NCBI RefSeq assembly: GCF_004382825.2
Contig: NZ_SDQO02000002.1
Span: 1-64,000, forward strand
DNA length: 64,000 nucleotides
DNA from: Corynebacterium silvaticum
Lineage (GTDB): Bacteria > Actinomycetota > Actinomycetes > Mycobacteriales > Mycobacteriaceae
Direction of reading: 5' to 3'
Made by a program: the position numbers and the translations under genes. How positions within the stretch are numbered: the stretch's first letter is position 1; each line of letters starts with the position of its first letter. Below, piece after piece: positions 36,607 to 46,682 of the stretch. Under the pieces are notes generated by a model. It was not told where the DNA came from. It ran no database searches and saw nothing but the letters and a program-made list of their open reading frames with translations.

Positions 36607-39459
36607 CTACTTGATCACGAGGTTAACCATACGTCCCGGCACAACGATCTGCTTGAACAGGTTTTTACCCTCAAGGTGGCTTTGCACAGTAGGTTCCGCA
36701 AGCGCGATCTCTACAATCTGATCCTGGGTGGCGTCGGTAGGCACCATAATGCGGGCGCGCACCTTACCGTTGATCTGTACAGGGAGCTCTACCTCATCGT
36801 CTTTGAGCCATTTTTCCTCGTAGGAAGGGAACTGCTCAAAGGTAATGGTCTCCTCGTGGCCGAGGCGCTTCCATAGTTCTTCTGCGATGTGTGGCGCAAC
36901 AGGCGCAACCATAATCGCCAGCGGCTCCACAGCCTCCCGAGGTGCGCCCTTGGAATAGGTCTTGGTCAGGTAGTTAACGTATTCAATAGCCTTAGCCACT
37001 ACCGTATTAATCCGCAGACCTTGGTAATCATCGCGAATACCTGCAATGGTGCGGTTGAGTGCCTTGAGATCATCATTTGTGAGCGAGGCATCGGTGACCG
37101 AAAGCTCACCGGTCTCCTCGTTGACAACCAAGCGCCACAACCGCTGCAAGAAGCGATGCGCACCGATAACGTCCTTGGTAGCCCACGGACGAGAGGTATC
37201 CAAAGGACCCATCGCCATCTCATAGACGCGGAGGGTGTCTGCACCGAAATCAGAGCAGATCTCATCCGGCGCCACGGCGTTCTTCAGGGATTTGCCCATC
37301 TTGCCGTATTCCTGGTTCACTTCTTCGCCGTTGTAGAAGAATTTTCCATCCTTTTCTTCTACCTCAGCGGCAGGAACGTACACTCCACGGCTATCGGTGT
37401 AGGCAAAAGCCTGGATATAGCCCTGGTTGAACAGGCGGCGGTAGGGTTCGCCAGAAGTGACATAGCCAAGATCAAAGAGAACCTTGTGCCAGAAGCGCGA
37501 GTAGAGCAAGTGCAGCACCGCGTGTTCCACACCGCCAACGTAAAGATCCACGCCACCGAGATCGTTTTCTCCGCGCGGGCCAGTCCAATAGCGTTCATTC
37601 TCTATGTTGCAGAAGTGCTCGCTGTTGGTGGGGTCGATATAGCGCAACTGGTACCAAGAGGAACCGGCCCACTGCGGCATAACGTTTGTGTCGCAGGTAT
37701 AGGTCTTCGGCCCATCGCCTAGGTCGAGTTCCACGGTGGTCCACTCCGTGGCTTTAGCCAGCGGTGGCTGCGGCTCAGAATCGGCATCGTCTGGGTCAAA
37801 GGACACAGGTTTGTAATCCTCAACCTCAGGCAGCTCCACCGGCAGCATGGACTCGGGTAGCGCATGAGCAACGCCATCCTCGTCATAGACCACGGGGAAT
37901 GGCTCGCCCCAATAACGCTGACGGGCAAAGAGCCAATCCCGCAACTTGTACTGGATCTTTTCCACTCCAGCACCCTGTGCTTCCAGCCATTCGATAACCC
38001 GAGCTATAGCCTCTGCTTTGTCCAGACCATTGATATCCAGGCCACGGTCATTGGCGGAATTAATCGCAGTGCCAGGCTCTACATAAGGCCCAACGCTCAC
38101 GTCACCACCTGCTACAACCTCACGGATGGACAAGCCAAACTCGGTGGCAAACTCGTAGTCACGCGCATCATGCGCTGGGACGGACATGATTGCGCCCGTG
38201 CCATAACCGGTCAAAACATAATCTCCGATAAATACCGGGATCTGTTCACCGTTTACAGGGTTAGTGGCATATACGCCCAAGAAAACGCCGGTCTTTTCCT
38301 TGTTCTCCTGGCGCTCAAGATCCCTCTTTGCTGCGATAGAGGCGCGATACGCAGCCACAGCCGAGGCCGGGTCAGCTTCGCCGAAGGTCCACCGGGCATC
38401 AACCCCCTCATAGGAACCGGTACCGGCGGCAACGAGGGCGTCGACAAGCTCATGCTCCGGAGCGAGCACCATGTAGGACACGCCAAACAGCGTATCGGGG
38501 CGAGTGGTAAACACAGTGATGGTCTTGCCGGCCGTCTCAAAGTCAACCTCTGCGCCGCGGGAACGACCGATCCAGTTGCGCTGCATGCTCTTGACCTTTT
38601 CAGGCCAATCGAGGACCTCAAGATCATCGATCAAACGGTCAGAGTACGCAGTAATCCGCATCATCCACTGGGAAAGGTTCTTGCGGAACACCGGGAAATT
38701 ACCGCGCTCCGAGCGACCGTCGGCGGTGACTTCCTCATTGGCCAGAACCGTACCCAAACCAGGGCACCAGTTCACCGTGGAGTTGGAGCGATACACAAGA
38801 CGGAAAGCGTCCACGACCTTGCGCTGAGTCACAGAATCCAGCTCGTTATACGGCGCGCCGAACTCGACAGGTGTTTCAACCTGGCCAGACTCAAGCAGCG
38901 GAATGAGCTCAGAGATCGGACGGGCCTTGTTGAGATCCTTGTCAAACCAGGCGTTGAAAATCTTCAGGAAGATCCATTGCGTCCACTTGTAAAACTCCGG
39001 ATCCGTGGTTGCCACGCTACGGCGCGCATCATGGCCTAGGCCTAAAGCCCCGAGCTGGCGCCGCATATTCTCAATGTTGGCCATGGTGGTGGTCCGAGGA
39101 TGCGTCCCTGTTTGGATCGCGTATTGCTCAGCCGGCAGGCCAAAGGCGTCATAGCCCAAGGTGTGCAAAACGTTTTTGCCCAGCATTCGGTTAAACCGCG
39201 CATATACATCCGTAGCGATGTATCCCAGGGGGTGGCCTACGTGCAGACCAGCGCCGGAAGGGTAGGGGAACATGTCTTGAACGAAGAGTTTGTCTTCTGG
39301 AAGTTCCTGCCCCGCGACGGCTAGATCGCCGACAGGGTTAGGCGCGTTAAATGTGCCATTGTCGATCCAGAATTTCTGCCACGTACGCTCAATATCCCCG
39401 GCTAACTGCGCGGTATACCGGAACGCAGGACCAGTAGTGCTCTCGCTCGGATTAGTCAT
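36607..39459 (-). CDS. leuS: Leucyl-tRNA synthetase
   Basis: The 950-residue enzyme has its class I HIGH equivalent in [17 protein letters not shown] near residue 75 and KMSKS as [11 protein letters not shown] near residue 715. The CP1 editing domain carries the TTRPDTLFG segment, and the anticodon-binding and C-terminal domains are complete. The ATG at 39459 ([11 protein letters not shown]) is preferred over the upstream start at 39510. No ribosome-binding site precedes it, so the message may be leaderless. Confidence 0.96.
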   Translation of the reverse strand: MTNPSESTTGPAFRYTAQLAGDIERTWQKFWIDNGTFNAPNPVGDLAVAGQELPEDKLFVQDMFPYPSGAGLHVGHPLGYIATDVYARFNRMLGKNVLHTLGYDAFGLPAEQYAIQTGTHPRTTTMANIENMRRQLGALGLGHDARRSVATTDPEFYKWTQWIFLKIFNAWFDKDLNKARPISELIPLLESGQVETPVEFGAPYNELDSVTQRKVVDAFRLVYRSNSTVNWCPGLGTVLANEEVTADGRSERGNFPVFRKNLSQWMMRITAYSDRLIDDLEVLDWPEKVKSMQRNWIGRSRGAEVDFETAGKTITVFTTRPDTLFGVSYMVLAPEHELVDALVAAGTGSYEGVDARWTFGEADPASAVAAYRASIAAKRDLERQENKEKTGVFLGVYATNPVNGEQIPVFIGDYVLTGYGTGAIMSVPAHDARDYEFATEFGLSIREVVAGGDVSVGPYVEPGTAINSANDRGLDINGLDKAEAIARVIEWLEAQGAGVEKIQYKLRDWLFARQRYWGEPFPVVYDEDGVAHALPESMLPVELPEVEDYKPVSFDPDDADSEPQPPLAKATEWTTVELDLGDGPKTYTCDTNVMPQWAGSSWYQLRYIDPTNSEHFCNIENERYWTGPRGENDLGGVDLYVGGVEHAVLHLLYSRFWHKVLFDLGYVTSGEPYRRLFNQGYIQAFAYTDSRGVYVPAAEVEEKDGKFFYNGEEVNQEYGKMGKSLKNAVAPDEICSDFGADTLRVYEMAMGPLDTSRPWATKDVIGAHRFLQRLWRLVVNEETGELSVTDASLTNDDLKALNRTIAGIRDDYQGLRINTVVAKAIEYVNYLTKTYSKGAPREAVEPLAIMVAPVAPHIAEELWKRLGHEETITFEQFPSYEEKWLKDDEVELPVQINGKVRARIMVPTDATQDQIVEIALAEPTVQSHLEGKNLFKQIVVPGRMVNLVIK

Positions 39460-39772
39460 GGAAAACAGTGTAATAGCACCTCGCAGCGCTTCCCCCATCA
39501 GAGCCATCACTGAGTGCTTAACGACGCCTCCGAGCCTCTTTCACCCACGCATTCCGGGGAACCTCAGCGCACTTTTCTGCTTATTCCCCCATCACTACAC
39601 CCAGTTGACCCCACTGACCCCTCTAGACCCATCCGAATATTCCCTGCTCACTAGCCCCATGTCAGTGAGGGTGATGAAAATTTTTTATTCTTAGACACAT
39701 TCTCTCGCAGCCTTAACCATCCCTTGTTACTTTATAAGTACTTCTTGTCACTTCTACCGATTGGATTTATTT

Positions 39773-39895
39773 ATGTCACCCGAAATTCTCGCTAGCGCAT
39801 CCAGCCTCCCAAGCCTGTCCAGCGCTTTCCAGATCCTCAAGCCGCTCTTCACGTTCGTGCAGATCCTCCTCAAGATCAAGGGAATCTTCTCCTAA
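39773..39895 (+). CDS. 40-residue amphipathic peptide, PorA/PorH-like
   Basis: The short gene encodes MSPEILASASSLPSLSSAFQ followed by a second half with repeated hydrophobic and spaced lysine residues (ILKPLFTFVQILLKIKGIFS). It has no signal peptide. Its length (40 residues) and single amphipathic helix match the tiny mycomembrane channel proteins PorA/PorH of corynebacteria, which are 40-57 residues long and lack signal peptides. It has its own strong terminator. The alternative is a phenol-soluble-modulin-like or toxic peptide. Sequence identity to a known porin is not visible by eye. Confidence 0.6.
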   Translation: MSPEILASASSLPSLSSAFQILKPLFTFVQILLKIKGIFS

Positions 39896-39937
39896 GCCCG
39901 AGCTTTATGGCGGTTTTTTCTCATCGCACATAATAGA

Positions 39938-39975
39938 AAAGCCCACTACAGTCCGTGTTTCCTGTAGTGGGCTTT
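39938..39975 (+). terminator. Rho-independent terminator after the small peptide gene
   Basis: A perfect 14-bp inverted repeat (39938-39951 and 39962-39975) ends in TTTCTT. It lies 43 bases past the stop codon of the 40-residue peptide. Confidence 0.8.
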
Positions 39976-40692
39976 CTTAGTCTCCCATGTAGCAACAGAC
40001 CCTAGCCTGCCAAGCCGGAGCCCGTCGAGAGCCGAGCAAGTGTTAATCTGCTAAGGCGGCGGACCGGAAAACCCCATCGGTTCCGGTGTAGAGCACTGAC
40101 ATTCCCGCCACCCATCAGAACCCCATTCAGGCAAGCAACATACTTGGCTAACCTTAATGTTTCTCATGAGCATGGACCTTCTTCTATGTCTTCCTTAGCA
40201 AGTGGGGCAGTCTTGGCGCCCTGCTCCAGATATGGAGCTAGTTACAGCGGGCCACCAAGTCCCTCACTCTTGTGGGAAAAGTTTTCACATTATCTACCAG
40301 GAGCAGTTCGGAACTACCCCGTATTTACCAACAGGAATTCCCTGTTGCTGGACTTTCATACGCGATAGCCGACTCCTTTCGTTGATCTTCCATCTAGATC
40401 TGACAGCCCCTCGCTGCCGATACTTTGAAGCTAACCCCGCACGCAGTTTCAAACAAGCGCCCGAGCACCACACAGGCCACCCTTTCCATGAGGATATGAA
40501 TTTACTGAGAAATGCCACCCCAGAAAGTAGCAGGTTAGCCATGCAACATAGCCACTATAACAACAGAAGCACCCTAATGTAAGTAAATGCTGTGAATAGT
40601 CTCAATTATTTCATATTTGCAGGTCGTTTTCCCACTCTTAGGTCGCCATGTACGTTCCGCATCCCGTAAAGCATTGAACAAATATGCCAAAA
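39976..40692. other. Gene-free region, possible AraC-regulator remnant
   Basis: About 700 bases have no intact gene. On the plus strand near 40280-40320 a short frame reads SFHIIYQEQFGTTPYL, which resembles the end of an AraC-type helix-turn-helix domain. Frames around it are broken. The likeliest reading is a decayed regulator gene; chance similarity is possible. Confidence 0.3.
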
Positions 40693-40720
40693 CCCCACGA
40701 GTGAACTTCCACTCGTGGGG
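40693..40720 (-). terminator. Terminator of hrtA
   Basis: A perfect 11-bp inverted repeat (40693-40703 and 40710-40720) is followed on the minus strand by TTTTGG. It lies 31 bases past the hrtA stop codon. Confidence 0.75.
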
Positions 40721-40751
40721 CTCTATGCGTGTTTACGTGATATTGAGGTGT

Positions 40752-41435
40752 TTAGTCTTTACGGGCGCCGTCGATAAGCTCCACGACGGTATCAGCATAG
40801 GAAAGCTGGCTCAGATCGTGAGTGACCATCACAGTGGCAACGTCAAACTCTTGAGTGATCTCAGAAAGCAACGACACGATCTCCACACTCATGCGGCGAT
40901 CTAACGCGGAGGTGGGTTCGTCGGCAAGCAATAACGAGGGGCTGCCCATAAGCGCACGCGCAATGTTCACGCGCTGGCGCTGACCACCAGAAAGCTGCGC
41001 AATCCGGCGGGTCTCCTTGCCCTCAAGCCCCACACGCGCCAGCAACTCATCAGCACGATCACGACGAGCTTTCAGCTCCGCGCCGCGTATCCCGCGAACG
41101 TGATCCGTTACCAGAAGCTGCTCCCGGGCATTGAGCGAGCCCAAAAGATTAGCCTGCTGGAAAACAAAACCAATCTCCTCACGCCGCAGCTTCGCACGAC
41201 CTGCATCATCTAAATTTGGGATGTCATGACCCGCAACCATCACCGTGCCCGACGTCGGAGTTTGAAGCGCACCAGCCACAGACAACAACGTGGATTTACC
41301 CGAACCGGACTCGCCGACCAGCGCTAACAATTCGCCAGAGTGAACCTCCAGGTCAACGGCATCCAAAGCGGTAACCGTAGACGAACCATCTGGGTATACA
41401 ACGCTTGCTTTTTTAAGAGAAAGAACGAGAATCAT
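40752..41435 (-). CDS. hrtA: HrtA-type ABC ATPase (haem resistance)
   Basis: This is a 227-residue ATPase of the MacB/LolD type. Walker A is GESGSGKST near residue 41, the signature LSGGQRQRVNIARAL near 143, Walker B SLLLADEPTSALD near 163, and the switch His in VTHDLSQ. It overlaps the permease gene by ATGA. In C. diphtheriae and C. glutamicum an ATPase of this type, with a single FtsX-like permease next to the ChrSA two-component genes, protects against haem toxicity. Assignment rests on locus structure plus the permease. Confidence 0.82.
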   Translation of the reverse strand: MILVLSLKKASVVYPDGSSTVTALDAVDLEVHSGELLALVGESGSGKSTLLSVAGALQTPTSGTVMVAGHDIPNLDDAGRAKLRREEIGFVFQQANLLGSLNAREQLLVTDHVRGIRGAELKARRDRADELLARVGLEGKETRRIAQLSGGQRQRVNIARALMGSPSLLLADEPTSALDRRMSVEIVSLLSEITQEFDVATVMVTHDLSQLSYADTVVELIDGARKD

Positions 41436-42484
41436 GCTGCAGCTCCTAGCGCGATATGCGGATCAACCTTAGTAACATTTCGGACCGCAACAAACGATCC
41501 CACCAACCCAAGCAACCAAATCCCCACTGCCGGGCCAAGAACACTCAACACAGACACCTCAAACGGTACGGCCTGGGAAACAATCAGCCCAAGAATCGCG
41601 CCAACGGCTGCACCAGCTGTAACGCCTATGGCAAGAACGATCGCTGCCTGGCCGATCGCATCTTTAAGCAAGTAGCCCTTGGATGCACCCAGAGCAGTCA
41701 AGACTGCAATGTCGCGGGTGCGCTGCAGCGTCCATACGGTAAGGAAGGAAACAGTAACCAGAGCAGAAATTGCGTAGAGGAATCCCTGCATGCTCTTCAG
41801 TGATGACTGCTCAGACTTGTAAGAAGCAAGGGCAGCAAACGCTCCCTTGAGGTCAGTGACCTTCTCATTCTTCAGGTCCTGCGGTTGGGCGTCACCGCGC
41901 ACAAGGAGCACCGTGGCAATTCCGGGGCTATGGCTTTCCTTCTTCCAGACCTCGGAATTTACCCACACAACAGAGGAGTGGCTGTAATACGTATCTTCCA
42001 CCACGCCATCCACCGGTACAGCGACGCCGCCGATATTGAGCGTGTCTCCCGCCTTGACACCAATCTTGTCTGCGATGGACTGAGGAACAAACGCGCCTTC
42101 ACCTATCGTCGCGGATGTTCCCTCCACTGCGGTCCCCACGGGCAGGCCCATCACTGCAGCCGAATCGGCTTTATCCTGTGATTCAATTCGCGTCTGATTC
42201 ACACCTAGTGGCGTCACGTTCTCTGCGCCAGCTGCGTCTTTCCACTTATCCAGGATCTCCTGGCTAATCTCCGACGAGCTAAAAGAAGCCTCACCCGTAG
42301 GCGCCGTAAAAACAAACTTGGCACCGTCTTTACCCAGGGATTCCAGCGCCGCAGTGTTTCGCGACCCCAACCCCTGCGTCAGACCAGTGAGCATCACAAT
42401 CAAAAGGGTGATCAAACCCACCACAGAGGCAATCAAAGCGAAGCGACCGCCCGCCGAACGAATATCACGTAAACCGAGAAACAT
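41432..42484 (-). CDS. hrtB: HrtB-type FtsX-family permease (haem resistance)
   Basis: The 350-residue permease starts MFLGLRDIRSAGGRFALIAS, the characteristic HrtB/DevC-like N-terminus. One helix (about 17-38) is followed by an exported domain (about 45-240) and three helices (about 245-340) carrying the FtsX motif TVWTLQRTRDIAVLTALGAS. With HrtA it forms a pump thought to remove haem from the membrane. Its promoter must lie in 42485-42662, next to an 18-bp inverted repeat. Confidence 0.82.
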   Translation of the reverse strand: MFLGLRDIRSAGGRFALIASVVGLITLLIVMLTGLTQGLGSRNTAALESLGKDGAKFVFTAPTGEASFSSSEISQEILDKWKDAAGAENVTPLGVNQTRIESQDKADSAAVMGLPVGTAVEGTSATIGEGAFVPQSIADKIGVKAGDTLNIGGVAVPVDGVVEDTYYSHSSVVWVNSEVWKKESHSPGIATVLLVRGDAQPQDLKNEKVTDLKGAFAALASYKSEQSSLKSMQGFLYAISALVTVSFLTVWTLQRTRDIAVLTALGASKGYLLKDAIGQAAIVLAIGVTAGAAVGAILGLIVSQAVPFEVSVLSVLGPAVGIWLLGLVGSFVAVRNVTKVDPHIALGAAA

Positions 42485-42591
42485 CTTTTCTCCTTTCCGC
42501 CATCAATTCTCGGCGTTCCGGAGATCTTTTCCATCGGTGGCTCAGGCGAAACTCGAATCAACCATGTGGTTGATCGCAGATCCATGAGTTG

Positions 42592-42659
42592 CCTGCATTT
42601 CCATAGACATTCCAGCCCCCTCAGAAGATTTTTTCGAGCTTTGTCTATGGAAATGCAGG
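42592..42659. repeat. 18-bp perfect inverted repeat upstream of hrtB
   Basis: Arms at 42592-42609 and 42642-42659 (CCTGCATTTCCATAGACA and its complement) enclose a 32-base spacer. It starts 3 bases past the stop codon of the surface-protein gene and 107 bases upstream of the hrtB start. There is no T-tract after either arm, so a regulatory or RNA-structural role is as likely as termination. Confidence 0.7.
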
Positions 42660-42662
42660 GTG

Positions 42663-45215
42663 CTAGTGGGCTTCTCGACGCAACCGCGCCCATCCCAGCA
42701 CGGCAAAACCAACACCAAACGCGAGCATGGCAATGGGCACAACCCACTCGGCATCCGCACCGGTCTGCGCCAGGAATTTCTTTGCGGGATTCTTGGACTC
42801 TGAGCGCTTCAGAGCCTCAGACTTGGAGGACGCATACACAGCGTTAGACCGACTGGGAGAGTTGGTCAAGCTACGTGCAAGATTCTTAAGCTTTACCGGC
42901 TCATTAGGCGCACTAGTGCGGCTAGTCGTCTTAGACGGTGCCTTAGAGAGAGTGGGGGCCTTCGCGTCTTTCCCCACGAGGAAGGTCAACGGCTGCGCCT
43001 CAGTCAGAACCTTTTCCTTCCCATCCTTCCCTGTACCTACCACTTGAAGATACAAACGATAAGTACCCGGCTTGCTAAACAACCAAGACCCATGCAGGTG
43101 CATGTGCTTAGTAGTCTTCATCTCCTGATGCTCGGAATCATCAGTATCAAAGTAGCGGATAGGAGACCCACCGATGTCTCCCGTAAAGAACACGGCACGC
43201 CCACCCTCAGGGACCTCTGACTTCACCAGCTTGAAAGAAACGCCTTTGGCATAGTCTGGCTTCTTATAATCAAGGTCTTCCGTGCTAAAGCCCGGCCACG
43301 GCTTTTGCGGTGCCTCAACCTGCGGCAGAAGATAGAAATCCTCTCCCATCTTCCCCAAGAAATCCAGCTCCGTATCCTTGAGCTTCTGAGTACGCGTCAT
43401 CTTGGCATTTTCGCCGACCCGAATAGCAGTCTTTTGGATAGGGCGCACAACCGAGGGGCTGGGTTTATCTGCCTTGAGCGCAACAAACGGGTCTCCAGAG
43501 TCGTCTGACAGGCGAATATCCATGTGTCCCTCAGAGAACTCAACGACTTCCGAGCCAAAGTCGGGTCGCTTAATCAAGCCAGTATCCGAGTTCGAATCAC
43601 CGCGCGATGGGGGAGGAGTGGAAGGAGAGTCGCCCTTGTCCAGATCCTCTTCTTCCTCGTCCTCATCCCCTGGCTTTTCGGTTTCAGGATCCTCGTGCTC
43701 TTCATCCTGATAGGAGTCTTTGGGGTAGGGGTTCTTGTCTTCGTCGCCGGGCTTGTAGCCATTGAATTCTTCGACGGTTGGCAGCTTGTCTTTTTCCTCG
43801 GTGACGGACAACTCAAACTGCAGTTCAGAACCCTTTGTGAGATCAACTTCTTTGATCTCATCCAGGGGGTCCGCGTTCACCAGCGGGTGCGGGGTAACGC
43901 GCAGTCTTAGGAATTTATCGTCTTTACATGCGGAAAGGTCGACTTCTTTTTCGTATTTTCCTTCTGCATCAAACGCACCCTCAACGCTGCAATCGGCGTA
44001 TCCTTTTGCTTTGTCTTTGCTGCCATATAAACCAACAACAAAGTCGCCCCGCATATTTTTGTCTTTGGCTTCAATGGTCAGCTTTGTGGTGGAAGAATCA
44101 GTCTGCTCAGCTTTGAGGGTGATCCCACCGTTGCTCAGGGAGGCCGGGGCTGAAGAAGTAAAGTTCTCCGGTTCACCCGGCTCAACTATGGACTCAGACT
44201 CTTCGCTGACGGTGACAGCATCGCCGCCGGTCTGGTACTTGATCTCTTTAGAGAGCCATGGGGCCGCATCATCCGAGTCGTTGGGGATAAAAATGGCCTG
44301 GTAGGTGGAGCTATCGGAGGCTAGATACGTTTTGGTTGTTGCTTTGCCGTCTTTCACTTCCAACTCATCAAGGAAGTGTCCTTGGTTGGTCAGGACAAGG
44401 CGCCCGTTGCCTTTACCGGCAAACGTGATGTTGGTAAAGACCCCTTCAGGCTTAAAAGTTATCGACGCCTCTTGCTCCTCATGCCCTTTCTCCTTGGCCT
44501 CTTCATAGCTCTTGGCAAAGTCCAGAATTTTTCCGCTCTTTGGATCTTGTCCGCCCACTTGCCATGCCACTTTCATGGGCATAGTCGGGATGGGGGTTCC
44601 ATCTTCCTTATATCCCACTGCCTGATAGGTAAAGACGTATCGACCTGGCTTAGAAAAAGTGGTGTGGAAGTGCGAGTGACGTGGCTGAATGAGGGATCGC
44701 AAAGAGGTATCGGTGCTTGAATACACCCTCCGAACGCCCGTGACGGTTTTTGTGAATACCTCCACGTCACCAGGTCCTTCTACCCCGAGTAGATCCAGGG
44801 AGTAGTTCCCGTTTTTAAGCATCTCAGTATGGGACTTGAGCGAGCTATCTGTGTTGTATCCGAAATAGATGGGGAGCTGGCTCGGACCGACGTCTTGGGG
44901 AGCCTGCCACACGCCCTTATCTTTAGTGCCAAGAAACTGCGTGTCATCAGTCGGATAGAAGTAGTAGTTTCCGCTCATCGGAACCCACATGACGGTCGCC
45001 TGCGCAGGAATTTCTTTGGCGCCCGTTCCGGTCACCACGCCTAAGCTTTGAATATCGTTCCCATTCACGCTCGCTGCTGGCGATAAGTCTACGTGCGTCC
45101 CGTAGACGAGCTTCTTGTTTTGGTCTGGGCCCGCTAGTGCGGGGCTCGCACCAGTCGCAGCGACAACAAAACAAGTGGCAGCAATGCCAAGGATTCTGCG
45201 GGAGGGAAGGCGCAT
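42663..45215 (-). CDS. LAXTG-anchored surface protein with ABC-transporter-associated repeats
   Basis: The 850-residue protein starts at ATG 45215 (AAGGAAG upstream) with a clear signal peptide (MRLPSRRILGIAATCFVVAA). It carries two copies of an actinobacterial surface domain of the TIGR03769/TIGR03773 type, at about 30-240 and 610-790. Each ends with a His-rich, PG-containing turn (PRHSHFHTTFSKPGRY and KHMHLHGSWLFSKPGTY). An acidic, Pro-rich spacer lies between. The C-terminus is LAQTG, a helix, and RLRREAH, a wall-sorting signal of the LAXTG kind. It lies between hrtBA and chrSA. I recall a Zur-regulated gene cmrA at this place in C. diphtheriae; orthology needs checking. Confidence 0.8.
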   Translation of the reverse strand: MRLPSRRILGIAATCFVVAATGASPALAGPDQNKKLVYGTHVDLSPAASVNGNDIQSLGVVTGTGAKEIPAQATVMWVPMSGNYYFYPTDDTQFLGTKDKGVWQAPQDVGPSQLPIYFGYNTDSSLKSHTEMLKNGNYSLDLLGVEGPGDVEVFTKTVTGVRRVYSSTDTSLRSLIQPRHSHFHTTFSKPGRYVFTYQAVGYKEDGTPIPTMPMKVAWQVGGQDPKSGKILDFAKSYEEAKEKGHEEQEASITFKPEGVFTNITFAGKGNGRLVLTNQGHFLDELEVKDGKATTKTYLASDSSTYQAIFIPNDSDDAAPWLSKEIKYQTGGDAVTVSEESESIVEPGEPENFTSSAPASLSNGGITLKAEQTDSSTTKLTIEAKDKNMRGDFVVGLYGSKDKAKGYADCSVEGAFDAEGKYEKEVDLSACKDDKFLRLRVTPHPLVNADPLDEIKEVDLTKGSELQFELSVTEEKDKLPTVEEFNGYKPGDEDKNPYPKDSYQDEEHEDPETEKPGDEDEEEEDLDKGDSPSTPPPSRGDSNSDTGLIKRPDFGSEVVEFSEGHMDIRLSDDSGDPFVALKADKPSPSVVRPIQKTAIRVGENAKMTRTQKLKDTELDFLGKMGEDFYLLPQVEAPQKPWPGFSTEDLDYKKPDYAKGVSFKLVKSEVPEGGRAVFFTGDIGGSPIRYFDTDDSEHQEMKTTKHMHLHGSWLFSKPGTYRLYLQVVGTGKDGKEKVLTEAQPLTFLVGKDAKAPTLSKAPSKTTSRTSAPNEPVKLKNLARSLTNSPSRSNAVYASSKSEALKRSESKNPAKKFLAQTGADAEWVVPIAMLAFGVGFAVLGWARLRREAH

Positions 45216-45433
45216 GGAAGTAGCTTCCTTGTTGATATTGGGTTTTATTTTCATAAGGTAAACCCAAACATCTTGTTTAGCAAGTTCTAAGTTCACTATG
45301 GTGCAAAACACTCCCACAAGGCAATGAACTTCCCCGAAAGACCCGAGCAAATCACCACGTCAAACCGGTTTTTAACACCCAAGGGGAGACATCGGGGGTG
45401 TCAATGTTGATGCCCCGCATTAGATTCAAGAGC

Positions 45434-46682
45434 ATGAGACCCCACGTGATTCAAATCCTTACATTGCTCCGCGTCAGCCTGCACCTGATGTTCGCCGCGC
45501 TGCTTGGTTTTGGAATCATCCGATTCACCCTTAAACCCGGAGTCCGAATCACCGTGGAAACTATCGATCATCGCCCTAGCACTAGGGCTGGGCGCCTTTT
45601 ATATGTTTGGAACCGCCTGGGAAAACCGTTTTGCCCGTGGCGATAACATCAAAGATCCCATGCCCCTGAGCGGCTGGTGGATGCTCACGATCACATTGAT
45701 GTGGGCACTTTTGATGGGGACGTCGGGCAGCTTCACATGGCTGATGTTTCCGCTGGTGTTTATTGCACTCAACCTGCTACCCGGGATCCGTGGCGTACTA
45801 GGGGTGCTAACGCTGCTGGGGATTGCCACCATTATTCCCTGGCTAGCCCGACCAGAAGACTGGACACTCGGGCAACTGCTTGGCCCCGTAATCGGCGCTT
45901 GTTTTAGCGTCGCGGTCTATTACGGTTACTACGTTTTAAACCAAGATGCCATGCATTATCGACAAGTGGCCGCCGAATTACTCGCCGCCCAACGAGATCT
46001 TGCGGCCTCAGAGCACCAGTCGGGACGTCTTGAGGAGCGCGAACGATTATCGCGAGAAATCCACGACACTGTGGCCCAAGGTCTTAGCTCTATCGTCCTT
46101 TTATCCCGAGCCGCACATGGACACCTTGAGCGCGGAGAATTAGAAAATGTTCAACGGCAGCTCGCTGTCATTGAGAAGCAAGCGGGGGAGAGCCTCGCTG
46201 AGGCACGGCGATTTGTTCGCGATCTCGCAGCCCCATCATTAGGCGATTCGCTGTCCACAGCCCTCCAAGGCGTTATCGACGGCATCCGTGAAAAACAGGC
46301 GGCACTCGGATGCCCCCTTGACGTTCATCTTGAGCTCGTCGGAGATGCGGAGACGAGTCTCCCCGAGCCGGTTACTCGTACTGCGCTGCGGGTAGCACAA
46401 GAGGGGCTCAACAACGTTGTCAAGCATGCCCAGGCCAGTAAAGCAGTGGTCACGCTTGGGACATGGGAGGATGAGGTCAGCATTGACGTTGTAGACAATG
46501 GCCTAGGATTCGACGCCACACGCCTTAACGTCTCCGCAGAACAAACCGAGGGAGGATTTGGACTCGGAGGACTCAGAAAACGCATATCCACCGTTGGCGG
46601 CACTCTCGTGATTGAATCAGATGAGTACGGTACCGCATTGGCGTGCCGTATCCCGCTCACCAGCCGTAGGGAGACTCAATGA
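45434..46682 (+). pseudogene. chrS: ChrS-type sensor histidine kinase, frameshift near the N-terminus
   Basis: ATG 45434 starts MRPHVIQILTLLRVSLHLMF, a typical first helix of this kinase family, but this frame ends at 45646. The rest is open in another frame from about 45504. It has four to five further helices, the HisKA_3 phospho-acceptor LSREIHDTVAQGLSS and a HATPase domain (AQEGLNNVVKHA, DNGLGFD, GGFGLGGLRKRI). Removing one T from TTTT at 45508-45511 joins them (LMFAALLG-LESSDSPLN). An alternative GTG start at 45504 would drop the first helix. The stop overlaps chrA by 4 bases. In relatives ChrS senses haem. Confidence 0.75.

Noticed and set aside
40061..40086. Hairpin region that might be a tRNA or small RNA
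   Set aside because: Only a 7-bp stem with no further structure and no T-tract.
45216..45350. Upstream extension of the 850-residue surface protein
   Set aside because: The signal peptide starts at ATG 45215 with a good ribosome-binding site; the extension would bury it behind 45 unrelated residues.
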